From NCBI GenBank assembly GCA_900318335.1, contig ONKF01000030.1, positions 1 to 33,656 of the forward strand: a DNA stretch of 33,656 bases, in the 5' to 3' direction. Below are positions 17,449-25,267 of the stretch, piece by piece. The DNA is from an uncultured Prevotellaceae bacterium (lineage in GTDB: Bacteria > Bacteroidota > Bacteroidia > Bacteroidales > Muribaculaceae). How positions within the stretch are numbered: position 1 is the first letter of the stretch; each line of letters starts with the position of its first letter. The notes under the pieces are model-generated. The model was not told the origin of the DNA. It saw only the letters and a program-made list of their open reading frames with translations, and ran no database searches. The translations under genes and the position numbers were made by a program.

Positions 17449-17466
17449 GTAGAAGAGGCATTTGAT

Positions 17467-17514
17467 TCCCTCAAGGGGGAATGGGGCTCGTGTTCAATTT
17501 CATCGAGTTCACGT
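17467..17514 (+). pseudogene. Remnant of a YNGGNL-module gene
   Basis: TCCCTCAAGGGGGAATGG, followed by GTGTTCAATTTCATCGAG, aligns with about 15281-15326 in paralogue 2 (GTTAAGGGGGAGATGG, then GTGTTCAATTTCACCGAG) with small indels and several mismatches. It encodes nothing usable here. It is most easily read as a leftover from a deleted or rearranged extra copy. Confidence 0.6.
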
Positions 17515-17561
17515 TAATGATGGAAAAGTGATGATTGCCTTAAATATCAAGGGTCTATTAT

Positions 17562-17591
17562 TTTGCAGATAAATTATTTTGTTTACTTTTG
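17562..17591 (+). promoter_or_regulatory. Promoter of paralogue 4
   Basis: TTTG (17562-17565), 18 bases, then TACTTTTG (17584-17591). The gene starts at 17670. The 17370-17669 gap therefore holds a terminator, a gene remnant and this promoter. Confidence 0.75.
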
Positions 17592-17669
17592 CGGAGTAAA
17601 GTGAATAAAACATTTCTGTGTGACTGAGAATCTATTTGTCTAACTTTTTTATTTAACTGTTTAACTTTT

Positions 17670-19076
17670 ATGAGGAAATTATTTACACTTCTCGCTGGTC
17701 TCATGATGCTCTCCGCATCAGCCTCTGATTTTATTGTGTATGATGGAAATGCAACCAGTTATGCTCTTCCTATTAGCTCAAACTTTATGGATTGGTCTCC
17801 TTATACTCATCAGGTCATTTATCCTGAAGCTTACCTTGGTGGTCTGATTGGTGAGGACATCACTGCTGTCAAGTATTTTGTCGCCAATGAGGCTGGTAGC
17901 ACATTGAATGGTGGAAAGGTGGCTCTCTACATTGGCACAACTGACCAGACGGTGTTTTCTGTCGACGCTTATGGCAGTACCTCATTCATCGAAGATGGTC
18001 TTACTAAGGTGGCCGAAATGGCAATGACCGTTGGCTCTAAAGAGATTGAGTTTACCTTTGACAACCCTTGGACCTATGAAGGTGGCAATATTGTGATTCA
18101 AACGGTAATCGAAGAGGACGGTTCCGTTTCAGGCTCTACAGCAACGAACTTTTTAGGCCAGACGTCCGATGTTGCTCGTGCTGCAACTGGTATGTTTTCG
18201 GCATCTCCTGCTTATTTCCTTCCTAAGACTGCCTTCATCTACAATGCCGATATTACGGTTTACACTGTAGTAGGCCCTGATGCTATCTTCGGTTCTAATT
18301 GGGATACTACCGACACCAACAATGATATGGTTCTGGGTGACAATGGCGAATACTCTTGGATGAAGGAAGGCGTTGCCCTCTATGGCAACTTCGACTTCAA
18401 GGTTGTAGGTAACCACAGCTATAATGCCTATCAGTGGCCCATGGGTCCCTATAACTGGACTGCCAATGTTGATGAGGAGGGTATCTATACCATCCTGATT
18501 ACCTTTGATCCTAACGCCGCTGACGATGATCGCATCACCTGCACGCTGACCAAGACTGGTGACATTGGTCACGTTGACCACACCTACACCGTAGCTGGTT
18601 CTGACAACCTGTGTGGTAGCTTCTGGGACACTAATGACACTAACAACGACATGGTTCAGGGTGAGGATGGCATCTACACTTGGAGCAAGAGCGGTCTTGA
18701 GATGGGCGAAGGCGAATTAGTGAAGTTCAAGGTTGTTCAAGACCACGCTTGGACCTATGCATGGCCCTCTATGGACTGGGAGTACACCTTCCAGGAGGCT
18801 GGCACCTACAATGTTGTCATTACCTTCAATGCTGATACTAAAGAGATCACCTTCGATGCAACAAAGGCTGATGCCCCCGCCTATGATCTCGGTGATGTGA
18901 ACATGGATGGCAAAGTCAGGATCGACGATGTAACCGCCCTGATCGACTACCTGCTGGGTGGTGATGCCGAAATCAACCTTGATGTTGCCGACTGCAACAA
19001 TGATGGCTATGTCAGGATTGAAGACGTTACTGCCTTGATCGATTATCTGTTGAATGGTAGTTGGTCCGCAAAGTAA
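17670..19076 (+). CDS. Secreted YNGGNL-module protein with two X25/SusE-like repeats and dockerin-like end (paralogue 4)
   Basis: Unrecognised as a whole, 468 residues. Order: signal peptide (MRKLFTLLAGLMMLSASA); one cluster module (about 20-192: HQVIYPEAYLGGLIGEDITAVKYF, FDNPWTYEGGNIVIQ, FLPKTAFIY); then two tandem repeats of about 100 residues. Repeat 1 opens YTVVGPDAIFGSNWDTTDTNNDMV and repeat 2 YTVAGSDNLCGSFWDTNDTNNDMV; each continues with a FKVV segment, a W-rich strand and a T-x-x-V/I-x-ITF end. These recall the small beta-sandwich domains found in SusE/SusF proteins and pullulanases (X25 type), so glycan binding is possible but unproven. Two dockerin-type loops (GDVNMDGKVRIDDVTALIDYLL and DCNNDGYVRIEDVTALIDYLL) end the protein. 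The signal-peptide codons are nearly identical to those of paralogue 1. Confidence 0.85.
   Translation: MRKLFTLLAGLMMLSASASDFIVYDGNATSYALPISSNFMDWSPYTHQVIYPEAYLGGLIGEDITAVKYFVANEAGSTLNGGKVALYIGTTDQTVFSVDAYGSTSFIEDGLTKVAEMAMTVGSKEIEFTFDNPWTYEGGNIVIQTVIEEDGSVSGSTATNFLGQTSDVARAATGMFSASPAYFLPKTAFIYNADITVYTVVGPDAIFGSNWDTTDTNNDMVLGDNGEYSWMKEGVALYGNFDFKVVGNHSYNAYQWPMGPYNWTANVDEEGIYTILITFDPNAADDDRITCTLTKTGDIGHVDHTYTVAGSDNLCGSFWDTNDTNNDMVQGEDGIYTWSKSGLEMGEGELVKFKVVQDHAWTYAWPSMDWEYTFQEAGTYNVVITFNADTKEITFDATKADAPAYDLGDVNMDGKVRIDDVTALIDYLLGGDAEINLDVADCNNDGYVRIEDVTALIDYLLNGSWSAK
17682..17723 (+). repeat. 42-base direct repeat, copy 2 (signal-peptide codons)
   Basis: Partner of 13867-13908 with one difference (C for T). 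Confidence 0.85.
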
Positions 19077-19110
19077 TTGTTGATTACAACAACTAACCTT
19101 TTCTTATATG

Positions 19111-19143
19111 ATAAGGGTCCGCATCTGCTTTGCGGGCCCTTAT
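19111..19143 (+). terminator. Terminator-like hairpin after paralogue 4
   Basis: ATAAGGGTCCGCA (19111-19123) pairs with TGCGGGCCCTTAT (19131-19143), 13 bp with one G-U pair and a 7-base loop. The following sequence is AT-rich without a pure T run. From there to 19300 I see only AT-rich sequence. Confidence 0.7.
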
Positions 19144-19303
19144 TAATTGATTGTGAGTCGGATGAGGCTATTTTTCCAAGTGTGAATTAGAAAAAGTTTT
19201 CCATAAAAAATCATAAATAGCAGATAATCAGCAAAATAAATTTCTCCATTACCCAAAAAGTTTCCCAAAACGAAAATTTTTTTGAAAAATTCCTGTAAAA
19301 TCG

Positions 19304-19334
19304 TTTGCTGTTTCAGGGGGCTTTATTACCTTTG
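19304..19334 (+). promoter_or_regulatory. Promoter of nrdD
   Basis: TTTG (19304-19307), 19 bases, then TACCTTTG (19327-19334): a full Bacteroidota consensus match. Transcription should start near 19340. Confidence 0.8.
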
Positions 19335-19341
19335 CAATCCC

Positions 19342-19363
19342 AAATCGGCACAGCCGGTTTTTT
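19342..19363 (+). promoter_or_regulatory. Leader hairpin with T run just after the nrdD start site
   Basis: AAATCGGC (19342-19349) pairs with GCCGGTTT (19353-19360) across an ACA loop, followed by T to 19363. It would form in the first about 25 bases of the transcript. It could stabilise the 5' end or act as an early pause or attenuator; role unknown. No cobalamin-riboswitch blocks are present. Confidence 0.4.
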
Positions 19364-19407
19364 ATCGATAGCATAATTCAAAAACCTAACATTTCGGTAC
19401 CTAATAT

Positions 19408-21615
19408 ATGATCCAGACTGTACTTAAACGAGATGGCCGCGTCGTCGGCTATAATGAGGAAAAAATCAAAGCCGCAATCCGCAAGGCAATGCTCGCAACC
19501 GAAGCCGGGGAGGACGAGGGTCTCATCCAGCGCATCGCCGACCGCATCGGCTCGCGTGGCCGCAGCCAGATGAGCGTCGAGGATATTCAGGACCAAGTGG
19601 AGTTGGAACTGATGAAGAGCCCCCGCAAGGAAGTGGCCCGTTGCTATATCAATTACCGCCAGAAACGCAGTGTGGCTCGCAAGGCCAAGACGCGTGACCT
19701 GTTCCTGGAGATCATCAATGCCAAGAATAACGATGTCACTCGCGAGAATGCCAACATGAATGCCGACACTCCCGCCGGCATGATGATGAAGTTTGCCAGC
19801 GAGACCACCAAGCCCTTTGTCGATGACTACCTGTTGAGTGAGGAGGCCCGTGAGGCCGTTCGCGGCAATTATCTGCACATCCATGACAAGGACTACTATC
19901 CCACCAAGAGCCTCACCTGTGTGCAGCACCCGCTCGACAAGGTGCTCAAGCAGGGCTATATGGCTGGCCATGGTGAGTCCCGTCCCGCCAAGCGCATCGA
20001 GACTGCCGGCGTCATCGCCTGCATCACGATGGAGACCGCCCAGAACGAGATGCACGGTGGACAGGCCATTCCCGCCTTTGACTTCTATCTGGCACCCTAT
20101 GTCCGCCGCTCCTTCATCGAGGAGGTGAAAAACCTCGAGACCCTTATGGGGCAGGACTATAGCCGCCTCTATGACGTGAAGCTCGACGACTATATCGAGC
20201 GTGAGCTGGATTTCCTGCAGGGCGATGAGCGCATCCTGCAGCATGCTATCAACAAGACCGTGCGCCGCGTGCACCAGGCAATGGAAGCGTTTATCCACAA
20301 CATGAACACCATCCACTCGCGTGGTGGCAACCAGGTGGTGTTCAGCTCCATCAACTATGGCACCGACATCAGCGCCGAGGGACGCTGCATCATCCGTGAG
20401 CTGCTCAACTCGACCTACCGTGGTGTGGGCAACGGCTCGACGGCCATCTTCCCCATCCAGATCTGGAAAAAGAAAACAGGCGTGAGCTACAAGCCTGGTG
20501 ACCCCAATTACGACCTCTACCAGCTCGCCTGCAAGGTGACGGCACGCCGTTTCTTCCCCAACTTTGTCAATCTCGACGCTACCTACAACTACCACGAGCA
20601 GTGGCGTCTCGATGATCCCGAGCGCTACAAGTATGAGGTGGCGACAATGGGCTGCCGCACCCGCGTGTTTGAGAACCGCTTCGGTGACAAGACCTCGATA
20701 GGCCGCGGTAACCTCTCGTTCTCGACCATCAACATCGTGCGCATCGCTATCGAGTGCATGGGCATTGAGAACAAGCAGGAGCGCATCGACCGCTTCTTTG
20801 CCAAGCTCGACAATCTGCTCGAGATCACCGCCCGCCAGCTCGATGACCGCTACCAGTACCAGAAGACCGCAATGGCCAAGCAATTCCCCCTGCTCATGTC
20901 GCAGTTGTGGAACGGTGCCAGCAATCTGGCCCCTGACGACAAGGTCGAGAGTGTCATCAACCAGGGTACCCTGGGCATTGGCTTCATCGGTCTGGCCGAG
21001 TGCCTGATTGCCCTTACTGGACATCATCACGGCGAGAGCGAGGAGGCGCAGCAGTTAGGCTTGAAGATCGTCACCTATATGCGCGACCGTGTCAACGAGT
21101 TCAGCGAGCGCTACCAGCACAACTACAGTGTCCTGGCCACGCCTGCCGAGGGCTTGAGCGGCAAGTTCACACGCCGTGACCGCAAGGACTTTGGCGAGAT
21201 TCCCGGTGTGACCGACAAGATTTATTACACCAACAGCAACCACGTGCCTGTCTATTACAAGTGCTCACCCAAGCATAAGGCCGAGGTTGAGGCTCCTTAT
21301 CATGAATTGACCCGTGGCGGCCACATCTTCTATGTCGAGATTGACGGCGATGCCACCCACAATCCTGAGGCCATTTCCTATGTCGTGGACCTCATGGACA
21401 AGTACAACATCGGCTATTGCTCGGTGAACCACAACCGCAACCGCTGCATGGATTGCGGCTATGAGGATGCCACCGAGGGCCTCCACGAGTGCCCCGAGTG
21501 CCACGGCCACAACATCGACCGCCTGCAGCGCATCACCGGATACCTCGTTGGTACCACCGACCGCTGGAACAGCGGCAAACTTGCCGAACTCAAGGACCGC
21601 GTTGTACACAAGTGA
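19408..21615 (+). CDS. nrdD: Anaerobic (class III) ribonucleoside-triphosphate reductase
   Basis: Oxygen-sensitive glycyl-radical enzyme that reduces ribonucleoside triphosphates to deoxyribonucleotides for DNA synthesis without O2. The 735-residue protein begins with an ATP-cone (MIQTVLKRDGRVVGYNEEKIKAAIRKAM, about 1-90). The catalytic barrel carries ENANMNADTPAGMMMKFASE, LHIHDKDYYPTKSLTCVQHPLD and NTIHSRGGNQVVFSSINYGTD. Near the C-terminus a zinc site is formed by Cys680, Cys683, Cys695 and Cys698 (CMDCGY...CPECH), and the predicted glycyl radical is Gly711 in RITGYLVGT. All key motifs are present and length is typical. The ATG at 19408 fits the family start. Its activase nrdG follows, but 188 bases away and across an inverted-repeat element. 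It needs no B12, unlike class II reductases. Confidence 0.97.
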   Translation: MIQTVLKRDGRVVGYNEEKIKAAIRKAMLATEAGEDEGLIQRIADRIGSRGRSQMSVEDIQDQVELELMKSPRKEVARCYINYRQKRSVARKAKTRDLFLEIINAKNNDVTRENANMNADTPAGMMMKFASETTKPFVDDYLLSEEAREAVRGNYLHIHDKDYYPTKSLTCVQHPLDKVLKQGYMAGHGESRPAKRIETAGVIACITMETAQNEMHGGQAIPAFDFYLAPYVRRSFIEEVKNLETLMGQDYSRLYDVKLDDYIERELDFLQGDERILQHAINKTVRRVHQAMEAFIHNMNTIHSRGGNQVVFSSINYGTDISAEGRCIIRELLNSTYRGVGNGSTAIFPIQIWKKKTGVSYKPGDPNYDLYQLACKVTARRFFPNFVNLDATYNYHEQWRLDDPERYKYEVATMGCRTRVFENRFGDKTSIGRGNLSFSTINIVRIAIECMGIENKQERIDRFFAKLDNLLEITARQLDDRYQYQKTAMAKQFPLLMSQLWNGASNLAPDDKVESVINQGTLGIGFIGLAECLIALTGHHHGESEEAQQLGLKIVTYMRDRVNEFSERYQHNYSVLATPAEGLSGKFTRRDRKDFGEIPGVTDKIYYTNSNHVPVYYKCSPKHKAEVEAPYHELTRGGHIFYVEIDGDATHNPEAISYVVDLMDKYNIGYCSVNHNRNRCMDCGYEDATEGLHECPECHGHNIDRLQRITGYLVGTTDRWNSGKLAELKDRVVHK

Positions 21616-21640
21616 TTTCAGGCACTATGAATTAGAGGGC

Positions 21641-21782
21641 GTGTCATAACTATCCTCTGTTTTTAATCGGCCTGACGGCCGAGAAATTAAACAAAATTAT
21701 AAATAAAATTAAATTAAAAATTTATTTTGTTTAATTTCTCCGTGCGTAGCACGGATACAATAACAGGTGAGAGTTATGACAC
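21641..21782. mobile_element. 142-base terminal-inverted-repeat element (MITE-like) between nrdD and nrdG
   Basis: The ends are perfect 11-base inverted repeats, GTGTCATAACT (21641-21651) and its complement at 21772-21782. The match continues imperfectly for about 12 further bases inward. Inside are two small hairpins (21668-21681 CGGCC/GGCCG; 21740-21754 CCGTGC/GCACGG) and a long perfect 17-bp stem (21681-21697 with 21724-21740) around an AT-rich loop. The whole could fold as a cloverleaf. There is no coding capacity and no clear target-site duplication. It could be a miniature transposable element, a cruciform regulatory site or a structured intercistronic RNA. Confidence 0.6.
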
Positions 21783-21803
21783 AGTTTCTAAGTCCGTAAA
21801 ACT

Positions 21804-22286
21804 ATGCTCCGCGTTTTACATATCGTTGAAGGCACCAGCGTAGATGGGCCAGGCCTGCGCACGTCAATTTATCTGGCGGGCTGCAACCATCGTTGCCCGG
21901 GATGCCATAACCCTGCCTCTTGGGACTTCAAAGGTGGGGAAGAACGCACCCTCGACGAATTGATGCGGGTCATCGCCTATAACGAGGCCCCTGTCACCCT
22001 GAGTGGCGGAGACCCCTTGCTGCAACCCGACGGCACACGCGCCTTGATTCACCGTGTCAAGCAGGAATTGGGTTATAACGTGTGGTGTTATACCGGCTAT
22101 ACTTGGGATGAAATCGTGGCCGACCCCGCCTTGCTCGATGTCGTACGTGAGCTTGACGTCCTCGTTGACGGCCCCTTTGTCCAGGACCAGCGCGACATCT
22201 CCCTCCGTTTCCGCGGTTCCCGCAACCAGCGCCTTATCGACGTTCAGCGCACCCTTGCTTCCGGCCAAATCTCCCTCTGGCAATAA
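21804..22286 (+). CDS. nrdG: Anaerobic ribonucleotide reductase-activating protein (radical SAM)
   Basis: Radical-SAM activase that uses S-adenosylmethionine and a 4Fe-4S cluster to install the glycyl radical on NrdD. The 160-residue size is standard. The cluster motif CxxxCxxC is formed by Cys27, Cys31 and Cys34 (AGCNHRCPGCHNPASWDF). It is preceded by GTSVDGPGLRTSIYLAG and followed by the SAM-binding LSGGDPLLQPD and the YTGYTWDEI segment. The ATG at 21804 gives the normal start MLRVLHIVEGTSVDGPG. It lies downstream of nrdD on the same strand. The element between them contains hairpins that may affect mRNA stability or the NrdD/NrdG ratio. Confidence 0.96.
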   Translation: MLRVLHIVEGTSVDGPGLRTSIYLAGCNHRCPGCHNPASWDFKGGEERTLDELMRVIAYNEAPVTLSGGDPLLQPDGTRALIHRVKQELGYNVWCYTGYTWDEIVADPALLDVVRELDVLVDGPFVQDQRDISLRFRGSRNQRLIDVQRTLASGQISLWQ

Positions 22287-22328
22287 TAAGCCATTCTGCC
22301 GTATTCTCATCTGGGTAGATATTTGCCA

Positions 22329-22358
22329 TTGTCAATCAAATTCTTTTTACTATCTTTG
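22329..22358 (+). promoter_or_regulatory. Promoter of the C10 peptidase gene
   Basis: TTG (22329-22331), 19 bases, then TATCTTTG (22351-22358). The coding start is at 22423. Confidence 0.65.
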
Positions 22359-22422
22359 TCCCTGTGCGCTTCATGCGCTTTTCAAGAAAAGAATTCAGTA
22401 TTGACCTATAATCTGACAAGTT

Positions 22423-24726
22423 ATGGAATCACTCAGGATGAAATCCCTATTGGTCCTTATCGTGCTGTGCTGCATGGTATTAACAGCCCCTGTCATGGCA
22501 AACCCCATTTCGTGGCAGCAGGCACAGCAGAATGCCCAGGCCTTTCTCCAGCAGCGCGGCAAGCGCGTCGATACCCCCTCGCTGCGTCGTGCCCCGATGA
22601 CCTCATCCGCATCCTGTTATATCTTCAACATCGGTGACAATGAGGGTTACGTCATTGCTGCAGCCGATGATTGCGTTTCTCCCATTTTGGGCTATTCCTA
22701 TGAGGGTTCAATCGATGTTGAGCATATCCCTGATAACATGCAGTGGTGGATCGACGAGTATGCTTGCCAGATTCAGTTCATGCGTGAAAAGGGCCGCTCT
22801 ACTCCCCGCGCGCCCAAGAAATCCCCTGCACAGCCAGCAGTGGCCCCGTTGCTGACGACTCACTGGAACCAGACACGTCCCTACAACCAGGCTTGCCCTC
22901 TCGACACCAATGGGGAGCGTTGTATGACGGGTTGTGTGGCGACAGCGATGGCCCAAGTGCTGTACTACCACCACGCCCGTTCGGTGACACAGACCACCCA
23001 CGAGATGGCGGCCTATGTCACCAAACGCGGTGTGAGCGTCAGCGCGATTCCCGCGGGCTCATTCATTGACTGGGACAACATGGCCGAGAGATATGGCCTG
23101 GGCGTAGAGACAACACCCGAGCAAGATGCTGCGGTGGCCAATCTGATGAGATATTGCGGCTCATCAGTGCACATGAATTACACTTCGGGCTCATCGGGTG
23201 CTGCTGCCGCTCATGTGGCCCCTGCCATGATTGCCTATTTCAATTATACCTCCAAGACCCAAGCCGTGAGCCGAAATGATTGTGGCCTGTCTGATGACGA
23301 GTGGGAAGACATGATTTATAATGAGCTGAGCAACTCGCGTCCTGTCTTGTATAGCGGGTTCACTGAATACAATGTCGGTCATGCGTTTGTCTGCGACGGT
23401 TATGACGGGGAAGGGTTCTTCCACATCAACATGGGGTGGGGTGACCAGGGTACCTATTACCTGTTGACGGCCATCGATTCTGTCGGGACGTCACTCATCC
23501 ACTTTAACCGTTCTCAGGAAGTCATCATCAATGCCGAGCCCAGAGACATTATGCCCTCCTTCGATGAAGGTATCCAGTTCGCTGACCCCATGACGAGGGC
23601 TTTGTGCCTGAATGCTGCCGATACCGATGACGACGGCACGGTGACTATGGAGGAGGCCGCTGCGGTTACTGACATGGGTCCATACAGGTGGCTGTGGATG
23701 TCTTCGTTCGATGAGTTCAAGTATTTCACAGGGGTGACCTCACTGTGTTTCGCGATCTTTAATGGTTGTGAAGAGCTGCAAAGTTTCGTCTTGCACGATG
23801 CGGTCACGTCCATTGGAGAAAACGCCTTCAATAGCTGCAGCAGCCTCAAGGAGATTTCCATCCCCGCTTCGGTTACAAGTGTCGGCAATAATGCGTTTTT
23901 GGGCTGTAGCAGTATGAAAAAGTTCCACTGGAATGCCAAGTCTTGTCTCCCGGCTGTTGGCGGCATTATCCCTGCCGCGGTAGAGTGGTTGTCGATAGGG
24001 GATAGTGTCGAAGTGATACCCAGCAGTTTTGCCAAAAACACAAAAATAAAAAGACTGACCCTTGGCAAGAATGTCACCAAAATTGCTTCTTATGCTTTCT
24101 ATAGATGCGCAAGATTGGAGCGGGTGGTGATTCCTGAATCGGTGCAGTCTATCGCTCAGTGGGCTTTCTTTGAGGATACGGCGCTGGAAGAGGTAATCCT
24201 CGGCAATGGCCTTATCGAAATCGGCGACCGGGCATTCGACTGGTGCAGTAGCCTCAAGTCCATTTCCATCCCCAACTCGGTCACTAAAATCGGAATGTAT
24301 GCGTTTTACAAGTGTACCGAAATGAGTAGCGTGGTCATCGGCAGCTCAGTGGCAAGCATTAATGGTAATGCTTTCAATGGTTGCGATAGCCTCAAGACGG
24401 TTACCTGCCTGATTCCTGAGCCTATTACTATCAATGCCAACGTGTTCAATAACCTTTATAACCAGGCGGTGCTTCGCGTGCCCGCTGATGCCCTCGAGGC
24501 CTATCAGGAGGCGTATCCCTGGAACAGATTCTCTCAAATCATACCCATTGACCCCGCCGATGGTGATGTGAACCTGGACGGCGTGACTGGTGCTGACGAT
24601 GTCACCGCATTGATTGATCAGATTCTGAACGGCAGCACCAACTACTTTGGCGATGTGAACTGCGACGGCATTGTCAACATCGAGGACGCCACCACCCTCA
24701 TCGACAAACTGCTGAACAATGAATAA
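22423..24726 (+). CDS. Secreted C10-family (streptopain-like) cysteine peptidase with BspA-type repeats and dockerin-like end
   Basis: Exported peptidase of 767 residues. The signal peptide (MESLRMKSLLVLIVLCCMVLTAPVMA; an alternative start is the Met at residue 6) is followed by a streptopain-type propeptide (about 27-135, YIFNIGDNEGYVIAAADDCVSPILGYS). The C10 catalytic domain runs about 140-372: nucleophile Cys171 in GERCMTGCVATAMAQVLYYH, His320 in YNVGHAFVCDGYDG, and the NMGWGDQGTYYLL segment. Residues about 395-410 hold a single EF-hand-like loop (DTDDDGTVTMEEA). Residues about 430-690 are BspA/LRR_5 leucine-rich repeats (FVLHDAVTSIGENAFNSCSSLKEISIP and similar). Two dockerin-type loops close it (GDVNLDGVTGADDVTALID and GDVNCDGIVNIEDATTLID). 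The catalytic residues are present, so it is probably active. The repeats may bind host or microbial surfaces. It has its own promoter and terminator. Confidence 0.92.
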   Translation: MESLRMKSLLVLIVLCCMVLTAPVMANPISWQQAQQNAQAFLQQRGKRVDTPSLRRAPMTSSASCYIFNIGDNEGYVIAAADDCVSPILGYSYEGSIDVEHIPDNMQWWIDEYACQIQFMREKGRSTPRAPKKSPAQPAVAPLLTTHWNQTRPYNQACPLDTNGERCMTGCVATAMAQVLYYHHARSVTQTTHEMAAYVTKRGVSVSAIPAGSFIDWDNMAERYGLGVETTPEQDAAVANLMRYCGSSVHMNYTSGSSGAAAAHVAPAMIAYFNYTSKTQAVSRNDCGLSDDEWEDMIYNELSNSRPVLYSGFTEYNVGHAFVCDGYDGEGFFHINMGWGDQGTYYLLTAIDSVGTSLIHFNRSQEVIINAEPRDIMPSFDEGIQFADPMTRALCLNAADTDDDGTVTMEEAAAVTDMGPYRWLWMSSFDEFKYFTGVTSLCFAIFNGCEELQSFVLHDAVTSIGENAFNSCSSLKEISIPASVTSVGNNAFLGCSSMKKFHWNAKSCLPAVGGIIPAAVEWLSIGDSVEVIPSSFAKNTKIKRLTLGKNVTKIASYAFYRCARLERVVIPESVQSIAQWAFFEDTALEEVILGNGLIEIGDRAFDWCSSLKSISIPNSVTKIGMYAFYKCTEMSSVVIGSSVASINGNAFNGCDSLKTVTCLIPEPITINANVFNNLYNQAVLRVPADALEAYQEAYPWNRFSQIIPIDPADGDVNLDGVTGADDVTALIDQILNGSTNYFGDVNCDGIVNIEDATTLIDKLLNNE

Positions 24727-24756
24727 TTGACCAATATTGGTCTTTCGTCATATATA

Positions 24757-24793
24757 ATGGGCGCTCCGGAAATCACGCGGGGCGCCCATTTTT
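24757..24793 (+). terminator. Intrinsic terminator after the peptidase gene
   Basis: ATGGGCGC (24757-24764) pairs with GCGCCCAT (24782-24789), followed by TTTTT. Confidence 0.85.
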
Positions 24794-24846
24794 AATAATG
24801 ATGTTTCCCTTGCTCAAAGGCTAATGTGTAAATAGTGGATTATTTT

Positions 24847-24877
24847 TTTGTCTTGTTGTAAAAATGATGTAATTTTG
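24847..24877 (+). promoter_or_regulatory. Promoter of the second B12 unit
   Basis: TTTG (24847-24850), 19 bases, then TAATTTTG (24870-24877): a full consensus match directly in front of the riboswitch. Confidence 0.75.
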
Positions 24878-24892
24878 CGATACTAATTGAAC

Positions 24893-25090
24893 GTGTTGAG
24901 GTTTCCTGCCCTTATTGTGGGGCGTGGAATCAAAAGGGAACCAGGTGAGACTCCTGGACAGTACCCGCTGCTGTAACTCCCTGACGACACATCGCGCGGC
25001 ACGCATGCCACTGGTTGCATACTCATGGTCTGCATCATCACCGGGAAGGCGCCGACGGCGATGGGGGAGAAGTCAGAAGACCTGCCTTCA
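24893..25090 (+). promoter_or_regulatory. Cobalamin (B12) riboswitch
   Basis: Blocks in order: the GTGTTGAGGTTTCCTGCC 5' arm, AAAAGGGAACCAGGTGAGACTCCTGG, ACAGTACCCGCTGCTGTAA, a GCCACTGGTT block, CCGGGAAGGCG, and the terminal AGTCAGAAGACCTGCC (25071-25086). The last block is base-identical to that of the first riboswitch, but the peripheral stems differ, so this is not a fresh copy. It controls the genes at 25268 and 27874. Confidence 0.93.
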
Positions 25091-25144
25091 CACGGCCAGT
25101 AAACGTGGTTCACGCGGCACTTGAACCCTGGCGAAGTTGATGAT

Positions 25145-25171
25145 GCAGAGCGCAATTCTCTGCCCGTTTTC
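25145..25171 (+). terminator. Possible riboswitch expression-platform terminator
   Basis: GCAGAG (25145-25150) pairs with CTCTGC (25158-25163), followed by CCGTTTTC. It sits between the aptamer and the gene, where a B12-dependent terminator could act. The stem is short and the T run weak. The rest of the long leader up to 25267 shows no other feature. Confidence 0.4.
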
Positions 25172-25267
25172 TTGAACTCGTCACCCGATATCAAGTCGGC
25201 TTCCCGTGTCGCTGGATTCACACCGTAGTTTGCTGATTAATAGTAACTGGAAACTAAAAAACGCGAC

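Noticed and set aside
13867-17723. CRISPR array
   Set aside because: The repeats are few, coding, unevenly spaced and explained by gene duplication.
19144-19407. B12 control of nrdD
   Set aside because: The leader lacks all cobalamin-riboswitch blocks and class III reductase needs no B12.
19378-21030. 550-codon open frame on the - strand across nrdD
   Set aside because: Shadow of the intact, strongly conserved nrdD gene.
12343-24726. Cellulosome-like enzyme cluster
   Set aside because: Dockerin-like ends are present, but no cohesin, scaffoldin or glycoside hydrolase is seen in the window.
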